64,000 bases of DNA from Strigamia acuminata (lineage: Eukaryota; Arthropoda; Chilopoda; Geophilomorpha; Linotaeniidae), in the NCBI GenBank assembly GCA_949358305.1, contig OX442314.1, forward strand, positions 64,117,369-64,181,368. Reading direction: 5' to 3'. The notes beneath the pieces are model-generated. The model was not told where the DNA came from and made no database searches. It was given only the letters and a program-made list of their open reading frames with translations. Position numbers and translations under genes: made by a program. Positions 8,601 to 17,282 of the stretch are shown here, in pieces (position 1 is the first letter of the stretch; each line of letters opens with the position of its first letter).

Positions 8601-10483
8601 TCAAACTTTATGACATCATTGGATTGCTCTTACCCAACTTTCTATATGATTGCTTCATCAAAGTTGGCCTAGATGCAATTGCTCAGGAAATATTGAGGGG
8701 AACAGACTTTTCTTCCACCCTGTATACTAGCTGCATTCAAAAACTCTAAAACTTATGCAAATCTTGTTTCGTGTCTGTACATGACGTCATTCCCATTGAA
8801 TAACATGGGAATGTTATTCAATGGGAATGGCGTCACGTACAAACACGAAACGAGTTTTAGAGGCGTTTTGAGTTTTTGAATGCAGCTACTGTGTATTATA
8901 CTGTATAAACAAGTTCATGATCCTTCCTTAGTTCTGTTTCAATTACTATCTCAGCGATAAAAAAAAATGCACAAAAAACAAATGGAAAAATTTGATTTTG
9001 CGCCATCTGGTGGTCGGGTGTAAAAATAGATGGAGCGGCAGGATTGGTTGAATGGGAGGAAAGCGGTGATTGGTAGCGCCGATGTCTCTCATGTGTAAAA
9101 CTTAAATCTTTTCTTTTCTTCCTTTTGGACACCGGAAATGATGTAAGTGTAACTGTTTTTTTTTGATGTTGTATCATGCACTTTGCATCTTTTTTGGACT
9201 GAGGATGACCAACTATGATGGAAAGTGCTTTTGTCAAAGAGTATTATTATCAGATCATAAATTAAAATTTCAGGATGGAGAAATGTGGACTAAGAAGATG
9301 GGTGGAGTATACCTTTTTAAAGTTACTGGTGGACCAAATGGAGAAGAAGCACACTGGACAGTGGATGTGAAAAATGGAAAAGGTTCTGTGGAGTATAATG
9401 GAAAAGGTTTGTTCTAAACTCAAAATCGGTTAATTTTAATGAAATAAAAGCTAAAAAAAATTTGAATCACGTGGAAGATTATTAAAAGCTTTTATTTAAC
9501 TTGACATGAACGTTTGTGTGAGTCTGTGTGTGGTTCAATGTCCGATCACATGACCTGTAATGTAATTTTCCAAACCGCAGCGCCACCTGTCGGAACCCGT
9601 GTCGGAACCCGTGTCCTTTAATGGATGCCAAAATGTTTGCCCGATACAAATTTTGATGTTTTCGGCTTTAGTGCTTCTTTCTAACAATTCGGCTCCCAGT
9701 GCCATTTAACTAGGTAATCTAATTTTTTTAACAAATCCTTATACACCCCCTTCTATAAATTAAAGATGATTGCAATCTGAGACATGGAGCATTGTAAAAA
9801 CTTTGAGTTTGTGTTTGCAAATGAATGAAAAATAAAAAAAAATATCCTCAAAAACTAAATGAAAAAATGAATAAAATGTATGTTTGAAAGTTTTAAAAAT
9901 CTGAATTTTTAACTTTTAAAAAAAAATAAAAACATGTTGTGAGCTTGTTTTATTTAAATAAGACTTGACTCGAATCAAAAAATCCTGTGGAAATTCCATT
10001 GAAATCTCGTGGAAATTCCATTGAAATCTTGTGGAAATTCCATTGAAATCTTGTGGAAATTCCATTGAAATCTTGTGGAAATTCCATTGAAATTTTGAAT
10101 TATATCTAGACACTTCAGGATGTAATCAGAGAATTCATAACTTTAACTTAAATAACAATCAAAATCTACAGAGGGCATTTATACAAACTACTGTGCATAC
10201 TGCTATAACTTAAACCAAAATCAAGGTTTAATTTATTTACTTCTATTTTCCTAGCTAAGACTGACTGTACTATTTCAATGGCTGACAAAGATTTTCTTGA
10301 TTTGATGTTTGGTAAACTGGATCCACAAAGGGTAATGTAAGAATCTTGGATTATATATTTTGATAATTTTTTTCCTTGTTTTGTTAGGCATTTTTTCAAG
10401 GTAAATTAAAAATAGCAGGTAATATAGCTTTGGCACTCAAATTACAACAATTTACCAAAGCTTTACCGAAAGCTAACATGTGA
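5700..10483 (+). CDS. Scp2: Sterol carrier protein 2 domain (SCP2/SCP-x type), last four exons
   Basis: The only recognisable host gene. Four exons splice in phase: 5700-5796, 9274-9406, 10255-10331 and 10388-10483 (stop TGA 10481-10483). All introns are GT-AG. The product is an SCP2 lipid-transfer domain, containing SPDGFQSTAVFEQIKHGLDM, MGGVYLFKV, WTVDVKNGKGSV, DCTISMADKDFLDLMFGKL and AFFQGKLKIAGNIALALKLQ in family order. SCP2 domains bind sterols and fatty acyl chains; in SCP-x they follow a peroxisomal thiolase. The first visible exon begins with one base completing a codon, so upstream exons lie further left, outside the window or beyond Gypsy-1. The stop aligns with the family's usual C-terminus, but the last residues are A-N-M rather than the peroxisomal signal A-K-L. 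HSDL2 or HSD17B4 C-termini are alternatives, but the match looks closest to SCP2/SCP-x. Confidence 0.9.
6050..6357. mobile_element. Small foldback element in SCP2 intron
   Basis: The arms share AACGTGAACAATACGTGCAC (left, near 6100) and its complement GTGCACGTATTGTTCACGTT (right, near 6302), plus flanking GAAACCGGTTGAAAT-like sequence, around an AT-rich centre. There is no coding capacity. Exact ends and target duplication were not resolved. Confidence 0.55.
6837..7126. mobile_element. hAT-type MITE, 8-bp TSD GCCACCAA
   Basis: Ends CAGTGGCGTAGC and GCTACGCCACTG are inverted repeats. Perfect 8-bp duplications GCCACCAA (6829-6836 and 7127-7134) flank the 290-bp non-coding element, as expected for hAT transposition. 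It interrupts the left arm of the composite. The interior includes an (AT)n run near 6992-7009. Confidence 0.92.
7278..7867 (+). repeat. LTR relic of the Gypsy-4 family
   Basis: The sequence from GACGAATTAAGACCATCGAA to GTCAGGACCATGACA matches, with clear divergence, the last about 590 bp (+ strand order) of the two 1040-bp Gypsy-4 LTRs (33730-34315 and 52317-52902). The first about 450 bp are missing, so it is a truncated old copy. Confidence 0.8.
7961..8722. mobile_element. Foldback MITE, CAGGGTGGAAGAAAAG ends, TA flanks
   Basis: CAGGGTGGAAGAAAAGTCTG at the left and its complement at the right bound 762 bp flanked by TATA. Arms of about 300 bp are nearly complementary over their whole length, around a 150-bp AT-rich loop, so a transcript would form a long hairpin. 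TA flanks point to Tc1/mariner-type mobilisation. Each arm carries nuclear-receptor-like half sites (TGACCTTGA and CAAGGTCA). Confidence 0.88.
8728..8888. mobile_element. 161-bp palindromic element
   Basis: TAGCTGCATTCAAAAACTC and its complement are the outer ends. The centre is a tight palindrome, TCCCATTGAATAACAT followed by its complement. It abuts the larger foldback MITE. The outer and inner arms match well, with a few mismatches. Confidence 0.75.
9407..10254. other. SCP2 intron between exons two and three of the visible set
   Basis: AT-rich intron. Apart from the 22-bp repeat it holds only a short tandem duplication of CGGAACCCGTGT near 9592-9615. No other element was recognised. Confidence 0.6.
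9988..10097. repeat. 22-bp tandem repeat, five copies
   Basis: Five head-to-tail copies of TGGAAATTCCATTGAAATCT plus TG/CG lie in the SCP2 intron. Each unit contains the palindrome TGGAAATTCCA. Confidence 0.9.
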
Positions 10484-10615
10484 GAAACCTCGCACACATC
10501 TTGTGGCTTTATTTGGTTGCATATATTATTGTTTTTGAAAAATTATTATCAATTATATCTTTAAAATCTTCTGTAATTTTGTTTGTGGTTATTTGTATAC
10601 TGATTTTTAATGTTA

Positions 10616-10621
10616 AATAAA
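10616..10621 (+). promoter_or_regulatory. Poly(A) signal of the SCP2 gene
   Basis: AATAAA lies 133 bp after the stop codon and 50 bp before the Gypsy-2 LTR begins. It is the natural end of the SCP2 transcript. Confidence 0.6.
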
Positions 10622-11205
10622 ATTATGGTTTTCATTTTGTCGAATGTAATCTACATGAGCTGGTACAATATTGTTACGTGGCTAAAGGGGATTGTTTAGA
10701 CCAACGTGACATGAATTAGAATCAAGAAAGACACCGAGTTTTATATGTAAAATGCCTATTGGCTTTATTAAATCAAGTCGGACATTTATCAATATAAATG
10801 TTCGGTCATAAGCTCTTATTACATTGTTTATTCTTAAACTAAAATATAACTCATTCATTCATTTAAACCTTTCAAATAAGATGATGTGTTTGTTAAACCA
10901 ATCAGGAAACCTAGTCCTGTCTCTTCGTTAACCGGCTGACAGTAGTAGGTGAAGGATAAAAGTGATCTGAGCTCTCTGGCTTACGCCGCTCATTAAGTAA
11001 GCTACTGTCATTACCACAGTCCATAGAATAGATGGTCGGCTGACTCGGCTTTCAGCCGAATCATTCCTTATTTTGCCACTAGGTGGCGTCGTAATCGCAT
11101 GACTCGCTCCATTTGGAATTTAACCCGGTTGTTTTAAATTCTCACTTTGTGGTGTGTTTTGTAGTACTTGGTAGTTGTATTTTGTATGGTAGAAATGGAG
11201 ACAGA

Positions 11206-12260
11206 TTGGAAACGATGCTCCAGACTGAGGAAACTTGATATTGAACTTGGGAAACTAAATCTAAGAGAAAGAGAAGTAATTGAGCACATGAAAAAAGCAG
11301 CAGCAGCAAAAACCAAAAATGGACTTCGATACAGTAAGGAATGGATCATGGATTGCATTTTACTCCTGGATTCGTTCTACTTCAACATATGATTTTTTAA
11401 GAAGAAATAAATATTTGCCATTGCCCGCAAAGTGTACCCTGCAGTCATATGTAGCTGCCTTCGACTCCAAATTTGGTTTTGACACAGAACTATTTAACCA
11501 GCTAAAAGAAAAGTTGAAAGACATGCCAGAAAATGAACGCCGAGGTAGTTTGATGTTTGAAGAACTATCTTTGCAGCAACATGTTGAATTTAAGAAAACA
11601 ACACTTCAGTTCATAGGCATGGTTGATTATGGAAACAGCATTCCAGCCACAAAGTTTGAACCAGGAAATCATGCATTAGTATTTTTATTTCAACCCTTTT
11701 TATAGGACTGGACTCAAACAATTGGAGCTTTCTGTGCTAAAGGAGCTGTTCCTGGAAATATTTTATCAAAGTTAATTCTTGAAGCAATAATTAATTTAGA
11801 AAATAGTGGTGCATTAGTTCATGCTATAGTGTGTGATGGGGCTACAACCAACAAAGCAGGATTAAACCAACTTGGTATTTGTGGAAAATTGAATAATTTG
11901 AAATATTCTTTCCCCAATCCTATTGATTCTTCCCGGGAAATTTATTCAATATTTGATGTGCCACACATCTATAAATGCATCAGAAATTTATTTGTTTCGA
12001 AAAGAGAATTTCAAGCATGGAATGCACGCAATTCTTTTCTGTAACTTTTTGTTGTAAAGTTTATTTCATTACAGCTTCCTAATGGGACAGTAAAAATGGC
12101 CCACCTCGAGACTCTGCTTACAGAGGATTTAAAAAATGCTACTGCACTACAAGTTGTCCCTAAACTAAAACCTGAATCTTTAAATCCAAATAATTTTAAA
12201 ATTGGATGTGACATGGAAAGCCATAAGTCACATTTAACAGCTCAAGTTTTACACTTTTAT
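11206..12260 (+). pseudogene. P-element/THAP9-like transposase remnant
   Basis: Recognisable P-transposase blocks in order: LRYSKEWIMDCILLL, YDFLRRNKYLPLP, KFGFDTELFNQLKEK, HALVFLFQPF, WTQTIGAFCAKGAVPGNIL, AIVCDGATTNKAG, VPHIYKCIRNLF and ATALQVVPKLKPESLNPNNF. The order and spacing fit the RNase-H-like catalytic core. Lesions: a frameshift near 11320-11395 (the upstream block is in another frame), an in-frame TAG at 11703-11705, and TAA at 12042-12044. The last may instead lie in a short unspliced intron (GTAACT to TTACAG, about 12041-12075). No THAP DNA-binding domain is visible upstream. Not expected to make active enzyme. Confidence 0.85.
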
Positions 12261-12364
12261 GTAACTTGCAGAATTTTCTTCTTCACCAGACAGCTTAATA
12301 GCAATTTCAAATCAAAAAGTAATACTAAAAATCACAAGAAAATTGCTAATTTGCAATAGAATTT

Positions 12365-12560
12365 ATTCAACATTGTTTTAAACGTCTAAAGTGTAGTTTA
12401 AAAATCTATGAAATTGTTTTCAAAATCTAAAAAAAATTCATATAAAAATCTAAAAAATTGTTTTAAACATCTAAAAAAAAATTCATATAAAAATCTATGA
12501 AATTGTTTTAAAAATCTAAAAAATTGTTTTAAAAATCTAAAAAAAATCTCATACAAAAAA
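12365..12560. repeat. AT-rich degenerate repeat in the P-like element
   Basis: Repeated phrases of the form AAAATCTAAAAAATTGTTTT and TTCATATAAAAATCTA, about 60 bp apart, fill the region after the transposase remnant. Confidence 0.6.
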
Positions 12561-12965
12561 GTGAACAATTATAATAAATTTCTAGTAAAAATTTTCTTTG
12601 AATGCAAAAATATACTTTCTTGACATTGAATAAAACTATTTTACAGATATAAAAATGAGTGTAGTGGATTCAAATATTAAAGATATTCTTATTCTTCATG
12701 AATGAATATCATTTTCATTCGCACACTCTAAAACGGTTTGTTTTTGAATGCTAAACGAGTACCTAAATGTACGTACTTTACATGACGTGCATATGTAGCA
12801 CTTAACACACAATATTTCCTTTGTAAAATGTAGAAGTGCACTGTCAGATGAAAAAAATATATTGTTACATACAAAAATGAACTGTTCATCCGAAGAAACG
12901 TAAGATTAGGTGCAAAAGTTTAATTTTAGGTGAGCTATAAAATCCATTCACACTGGCAAATTAGA

Positions 12966-13193
12966 CCTCTGGTTAGAGAAAAATGCGCTTGTGACACGCT
13001 CTGGTGGCAGATTAGGTAACTAAGGGCGGCATTCTCATAGATCAAAGGAGTCAGCGGACCATCTATTCTATGGACTGTGCCTCTGGTTAGAGAAAAATGC
13101 GCTTGTGACACGCTCTGGTGGCAGATTAGGTAACTAACGGCGGCATTCTCATAGATCAAAGGAGTCAGCCGACCATCTATTCTATGGACTGTG
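12966..13193. repeat. 114-bp tandem duplication of the P-like right end
   Basis: Copies 12966-13079 and 13080-13193 both run from CCTCTGGTTAGAGAAAAATG to CTATTCTATGGACTGTG. The duplicated unit includes the terminal inverted repeat, giving the element two successive right ends that differ at only a few positions. Confidence 0.92.
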
Positions 13194-13324
13194 CCATTAC
13201 TGAGTTGATCGGTCTGTGCATCTAATTAGGTGCACAGCGCCGTCTAGTGAGGTTTCATTGTATTAAATGCATAAACAGAGCGAGAAGAGCCAGCCGATAC
13301 ACGGTACGGCTCTACCGCGTAACA

Positions 13325-13337
13325 GCCCCCTCCTTTA
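13325..13337 (-). other. Gypsy-2 polypurine tract
   Basis: On the minus strand AAAGGAGGGGGC directly precedes the LTR start TGTTACGCGG. The same string sits in the same place in Gypsy-3 (26632-26643). Confidence 0.85.
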
Positions 13338-13721
13338 ATGTTTTCGGTCTCTCGAAAACCAATGAAATCTCTTTGTTTTAACAAACGCATTTCCTTTTAC
13401 ACTAATAAATTTTAAATCATAAACACACAATTTTAAAGTTTTTGAGAATCACTTTCCATCATCTTATTTTTACAAAAATAAATAATAATACTTTTCAATG
13501 TTTACAAATGTCAATTCACTTTAATTACATCTTTACATTGGAAATAACATTTCAAATTAAAATTAAATTAAAATAAACACTTTTCACTAACACTTTTAGC
13601 ATATTTTCTACTTATATTAATTTTTTTCAGGTTTTCAATCTTTTCTATAAAAAAAAAATAAAAAAACACACACACAGAAAGAAATCAAATGTTCATTGTT
13701 CGTGTTAATTTCACGCATAAC
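13338..13721. other. Gypsy-2 region between protease and polypurine tract
   Basis: About 380 bp of AT-rich sequence without coding signal. It is where RT, RNase H and integrase would be expected and are missing. Confidence 0.65.
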
Positions 13722-14216
13722 TTAAAGTTCACTTTCATCGCCTCTCTCTGCGATATCCTTCTTATCCTCTTCCTTTCCACTAGTTCGGCCCACAAAGATT
13801 TGTTGTTTATTGTAGTCTAACACGCACTTCGCGAACAGCATGAATGAGTCACTAAGCAGCAATTGATAAGTAAATCCTTTAACAACCAAGACTTCAATCC
13901 TGTACATTAATTCACCAATTGTAATGTTCATTTTGGTTTTTCCCACTGGAGTCACAAGTTTTCCGCTTACTCCTTGTAATCGAATACTCGGGCTTGGCGG
14001 GTAATTCAACTGTAAAGCTTCAGCAAGCTCTTTGCTGATAATGTTACGTTTTCTTCCAGTGTCCATAACTGCCTTGACTTCCATGTTGTTCACTATTACT
14101 GGAATTTCCAATAGAGATTCTGAAATGTTCATGTCAACTACGATTATCTTCTCTCTTCTACTCTTTCTTTTCTTCTTTGGATGGTAAAATTTTCTTTGTG
14201 GCCGACCCACTAGTTT
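13722..14216 (-). CDS. pol: Gypsy-2 aspartic protease (pol remnant)
   Basis: Open frame in -1 relative to gag, beginning around KLVGRPQRKF at the frameshift site. The protease active site reads VMDTGRKRNIISKELA, and the second half contains YQLLLSDSFMLF. It aligns with the Gypsy-3 protease over its whole length (shared SLLEIPVIV, EVKAVMDTG, QIFVGR), though clearly diverged. The frame closes after an acidic tail instead of continuing into RT. D-T-G is kept. A usually small residue before K-R-N is R here and A in Gypsy-3. Confidence 0.75.
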   Translation of the reverse strand, partial: KLVGRPQRKFYHPKKKRKSRREKIIVVDMNISESLLEIPVIVNNMEVKAVMDTGRKRNIISKELAEALQLNYPPSPSIRLQGVSGKLVTPVGKTKMNITIGELMYRIEVLVVKGFTYQLLLSDSFMLFAKCVLDYNKQQIFVGRTSGKEEDKKDIAERGDESEL

Positions 14217-15099
14217 CCCTCTTCTTGTTGACCTTGTTGTGGGTTCTGCTTAGGATTAGGGTTAGTTTTACCATCCCCTTGTGTCTTTTTCTTTTTAAAC
14301 CACTTTCTGTTGTTTGGATTCCCTCTATTTTCTTGAAATTGTTGTTGTTCCTGTGGCGCAGCTGTGTTATGTTCACAACCATAAAGATGCCAACATCCAC
14401 ATGAACGCGTTGTTGTCGGACTGCTATTTGACCGCTGTCGCCCCCTATTACTTCTACCTCTGAAGGAATTTCCGCGCTGCGATGCTGGAATATACCACTC
14501 GCCTTGTATGAATAATGGAACTGCTTGTTGTGGCTCTACCGACTCACTAACGAGCTTTTGCTGTTTTAATTTAACATTTTCAGCTAATAACTCGGCATAG
14601 CTTAATGGGGATCCCCTGCTCCAGACAGGGTACCTGTTGTCGCCGGGTTCACCTTTTCATCTACAACTTTTTTGAACATTGTGAGCAGTAGATCCGCTGG
14701 TTCCTCCATTTTATGACTTTCATACAATTTGAGTCTCTGCTCCATTTCTGCCAATGTCGATGGAAATACCGTTATTATCATCTTCTGCATCGCAGGCTTT
14801 AAACCTTGATAGACATAATTTATTTTCTGAATTTCAGTAAGTTCTGGTAATACAAACGCACACTCGGCCAATACTTTCTTCATGAAAGCATCAGCTGTAC
14901 CTTCTTTATGTTTCATGAAGTGAAGAGTATTGTAAACACTTTCTTGGCTTCTACGAAATTTTGTCTCGATCTGTGGCTTCCAATCCGTCCATTTCCATGT
15001 CGGATTCTTTTTGAATTGTTCCACAAACCATGCCAATCCATCAATTTTCAGGGCAAATGGTAAATGTTTTACTCTCTCATCATCTGTTCCTATCGTGGC
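14211..15099 (-). pseudogene. gag: Gypsy-2 gag fragment
   Basis: Collinear with Gypsy-3 gag: DDERVKHLPFALKIDGLAWF, WTDWKPQIETKFRRSQESV, LAECAFVLPELTEIQKINYV and QKMIITVFPSTLAEMEQRLK. A frameshift near 14603-14620 separates the capsid part from the C-terminal part (SYAELLAENVKLKQQ onwards). The tail carries the unusual cysteine motif CGCWHLYGC and a Gln/Asn/Lys-rich end. Stop TAG is at 14211-14213. The N-terminal half is missing, cut off by the Copia-1 LTR at 15100. Confidence 0.75.
14214..14220 (-). promoter_or_regulatory. GGGAAAC frameshift heptamer, Gypsy-2 gag-pol
   Basis: In the gag frame the minus strand reads GAG GGA AAC TAG. The heptamer G GGA AAC is the canonical X XXY YYZ form and lies directly before the gag stop. 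The protease frame is open in -1 through it. Confidence 0.7.
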
Positions 15100-15685
15100 T
15101 GTGAGACTCTCTGGCGCAGAATATCAATAAATATCGCAGTGGAAGACTTTGCTCACGTTTATACATCTGGATTTTAGGCCAAAACTCGCACCTAAACATC
15201 GCGCTCGTAATTGCGCATCAAACTCGCGCAAATCAGCTCAAAACGATGTGGATAGTGGTGAGGAGTGGTGTCAATTAATAATAGACTTCTCTAGAAAATA
15301 AATGAACCTTTAATTAAACTAAAAACCATACTTTACATGAGGTTTATCATTTCAGCATGGGGGCAGCCATCTTGGCTGCCATGTCATCATCTGAGAGTAG
15401 AGAGAGAGAAGAATGAAGTCTGCCCCTCTAGTGACAGATTGAGTAACTTCTTATATGCCACCAGCTAACTCTGGTGGCTGCATTACACAATACAATAACA
15501 TAATTTACAGAGATCTATAAGAAACATCAACAAAATAATCACAATTGCTAAATAACAAACAGATACAACTGAAAATTGTTAAATATCACAATCAATTCTA
15601 ACTAACAAACTCATTACTTAATAAATTGAGATCAAACAATCTAAACATGAATTAATATTTGAGATTTAAGAACCGTATTCTCACA
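15100..15685 (-). repeat. Copia-1 3' LTR
   Basis: 586 bp with short inverted ends TGTGAGA and TCTCACA. It abuts the polypurine tract at 15686 and interrupts Gypsy-2 gag at 15100. No second copy was seen in the window. Confidence 0.75.
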
Positions 15686-15697
15686 AAATCCCCCTAT
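15686..15697 (-). other. Copia-1 polypurine tract
   Basis: Minus-strand TAGGGGGATTT directly precedes the LTR start TGTGAGAA. Confidence 0.7.
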
Positions 15698-15699
15698 AA

Positions 15700-16818
15700 A
15701 TCCAAAATATTACATTGAATCAAACACTTTTGCGCATAAATGTCTAATCTTAGCGCTAGACAACCATTTGGTAAATACATCTGCGACATTTAAATCACCT
15801 GGAACTTTAGATAATTTAAATATGCCGCCTAAATACTATTCGCACAGAAAATAGAATTTAACTCTAATATGTTTAGTACGACTGTTTTTCAAGTCGTTCT
15901 CAGCAAATTGAATTGTTGCAAGCGCATCGGAATAAATTACAGGAGTTGAAATATCATCAAATAATCGACAATTCTCGCAAACAGCGCCCAACTAATAGGT
16001 TTCGCGCACACAGTCAACTAGAGACACGTACTCAGCCTCCATCGTGCTTGTAGCAACGTTTGACGGTTTACGGCAATTCCAAACAATGGGTGCCCCACCA
16101 ACGTATACAATAAATTCTCCGAAACTTCGGCAGGTAGTGGGGTCAAACGCCCAAGACGCATCTGTGTATGCCCATAAATGTTCCGAACGGCACTGCGACA
16201 AGTCAATCCTGTAATGAGAAGTATTGCAAACGTATTGCAAAACTTGCAACAATGTTTTAACATGTTTTTCCGTATACGCATTGTTAAATTGAGATAATAC
16301 AATTATAGAATACAGAATATCCGGCCTAGTACGGGATGCAAGGAACAATAGTGATCCTATTAATGATCTATATGGAAAATCATTTGGTTCCACGTTTGCA
16401 TTTCGCACTAAGGTAGTACTGGGTGTTACAGGCACTTTAACTAAATAATTAGGAATAATATCAAAACGTTTACAAAGCTTTCGAATATATTCGAATTGTG
16501 ACGTGAACACTCTATTGTTTTCCCTAGTAAACTCGACCCCTAAGAGAACTTTAATCGGACCCAACTCAACGATATCAAAGCATGAGGATATTCGCTTAAT
16601 AACTTCTCTCTTAATGTCCGGCGTCGATGAAAACAAAATCATGTCATCTACGTAAACCAGTAGTACTGCTTTGTTGTCGAATAAATACACACAATTACAT
16701 CCTCGTAGTTTGTAAAAGCCTATTTTCTGTAGCGATTTGTCTAACTTTTGGTGCCACATCCTTCCGGATTGGTGCAACCCATACAGAGCCTTCCGAAGAA
16801 ACCACACATCATTAGGTC
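15700..16818 (-). pseudogene. pol: Copia-1 RT C-terminal half and RNase H
   Basis: The copia RT catalytic block LLVYVDDMILFSS, followed by PYRSLIGSLLFLASRTRPDI and the RNase H block YTDASWAFDPTTCRSFG and STMEAEYVSLVDC, is uninterrupted from 16818 to about 15995. An in-frame TAG then interrupts the last part, and another stop occurs in the tail (about 15842). The tail still shows TKHIRVKF and ADVFTKWL, the usual copia C-terminus. The upstream end continues in frame at 30624 once Copia-2 is removed. Confidence 0.85.
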
Positions 16819-16823
16819 CTGAT

Positions 16824-17196
16824 TGTTGGGGAAATTCAGGCCTGTGGTGAGTCTGGAAAAGCAGGAATCCATTTTTCAGAGTTTGGCTAACATGTTAAAA
16901 CTGTTGGCAGCCATCTTTAATGCATGAAGTTAAAAACAGCAATGACACATGTTAGAGAGTATACACTCTCTGCATTGGAATATAAAGAACAAATCATAAT
17001 TACAATGGATAACAAATGAGGAGACTTGTCCTATTAAATGTCAATAACCAAATACAGATAAAATTAAACATAACAAATGATAAGCTGCCAATATAAATGA
17101 TAATAACATAAATTATACAGCAAACTATATAAATATACAAGAGTTGTATATATTTGGCAGTTGTTAAACAACCGAACATTTCACAAATCTCCAACA
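16824..17196 (-). repeat. Copia-2 3' LTR
   Basis: On the + strand it runs from TGTTGGGGAAATTCAGG to CAAATCTCCAACA (373 bp). Minus-strand ends are TGTTGGAG and CCCCAACA. Confidence 0.92.
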
Positions 17197-17210
17197 TTCC
17201 CCCTCTGTTC
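17197..17210 (-). other. Copia-2 polypurine tract
   Basis: Minus-strand GAACAGAGGGGGAA directly precedes the LTR. Related strings recur inside the ORF. Confidence 0.8.
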
Positions 17211-17282
17211 GATTATTCAACAACTTCCTAAATGCAAAATAAACGCTAGTCTGATCAAACATCATTAAATCTTAAATAATGT

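Larger units (their letters stand above)
6824..9085. mobile_element. Inverted-arm composite in SCP2 intron
   Basis: An approximately 155-bp arm (6824-6836 plus 7135-7275, split by a hAT MITE) is repeated in reverse complement at 8928-9085. Landmarks are CCAATCACCGCTTTCCTCCC on the left arm and its complement GGGAGGAAAGCGGTGATTGG on the right. Between the arms lie an LTR relic and two foldback MITEs. It is either one element with long terminal inverted repeats that collected insertions, or two opposed copies of a shorter repeat. Confidence 0.65.
11015..13193 (+). mobile_element. P-superfamily transposon (decayed)
   Basis: Ends CACAGTCCATAGAATAGATG and its complement match over about 32 bp (11015-11046 and 13162-13193), close to the 31-bp inverted repeats of P elements. 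The hexamer CATTAC occurs at 11009-11014 and 13195-13200, a partly decayed target duplication. The interior encodes a broken P-type transposase. The right end is tandemly duplicated. Confidence 0.8.
10672..13324 (-). repeat. Gypsy-2 3' LTR, split by P-like element
   Basis: The minus-strand LTR starts TGTTACGCGGTAGAGCC at 13324 and ends CCACGTAACA at 10672, the same termini as Gypsy-3. Removing the P-like insertion (11015-13194) leaves about 473 bp, close to Gypsy-3's 503 bp. Confidence 0.75.
10672..15099 (-). mobile_element. Gypsy-2: deleted Ty3/gypsy element (gag-protease only)
   Basis: On the minus strand: gag fragment, protease, about 380 bp of AT-rich sequence, polypurine tract and 3' LTR. 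RT, RNase H and integrase are absent between the protease and the polypurine tract, so this is an internally deleted, non-autonomous copy related to Gypsy-3. Its 5' part is cut off at 15100, where the Copia-1 LTR begins. Its 3' LTR is split by a P-like transposon. Confidence 0.8.

Noticed and set aside
9988-10097. Tandem 22-bp repeats as a CRISPR array
   Set aside because: No unique spacers, and a eukaryotic intron context.
16018-16302. 94-codon minus-strand ORF in another frame
   Set aside because: A shadow of the Copia-1 RNase H coding sequence.
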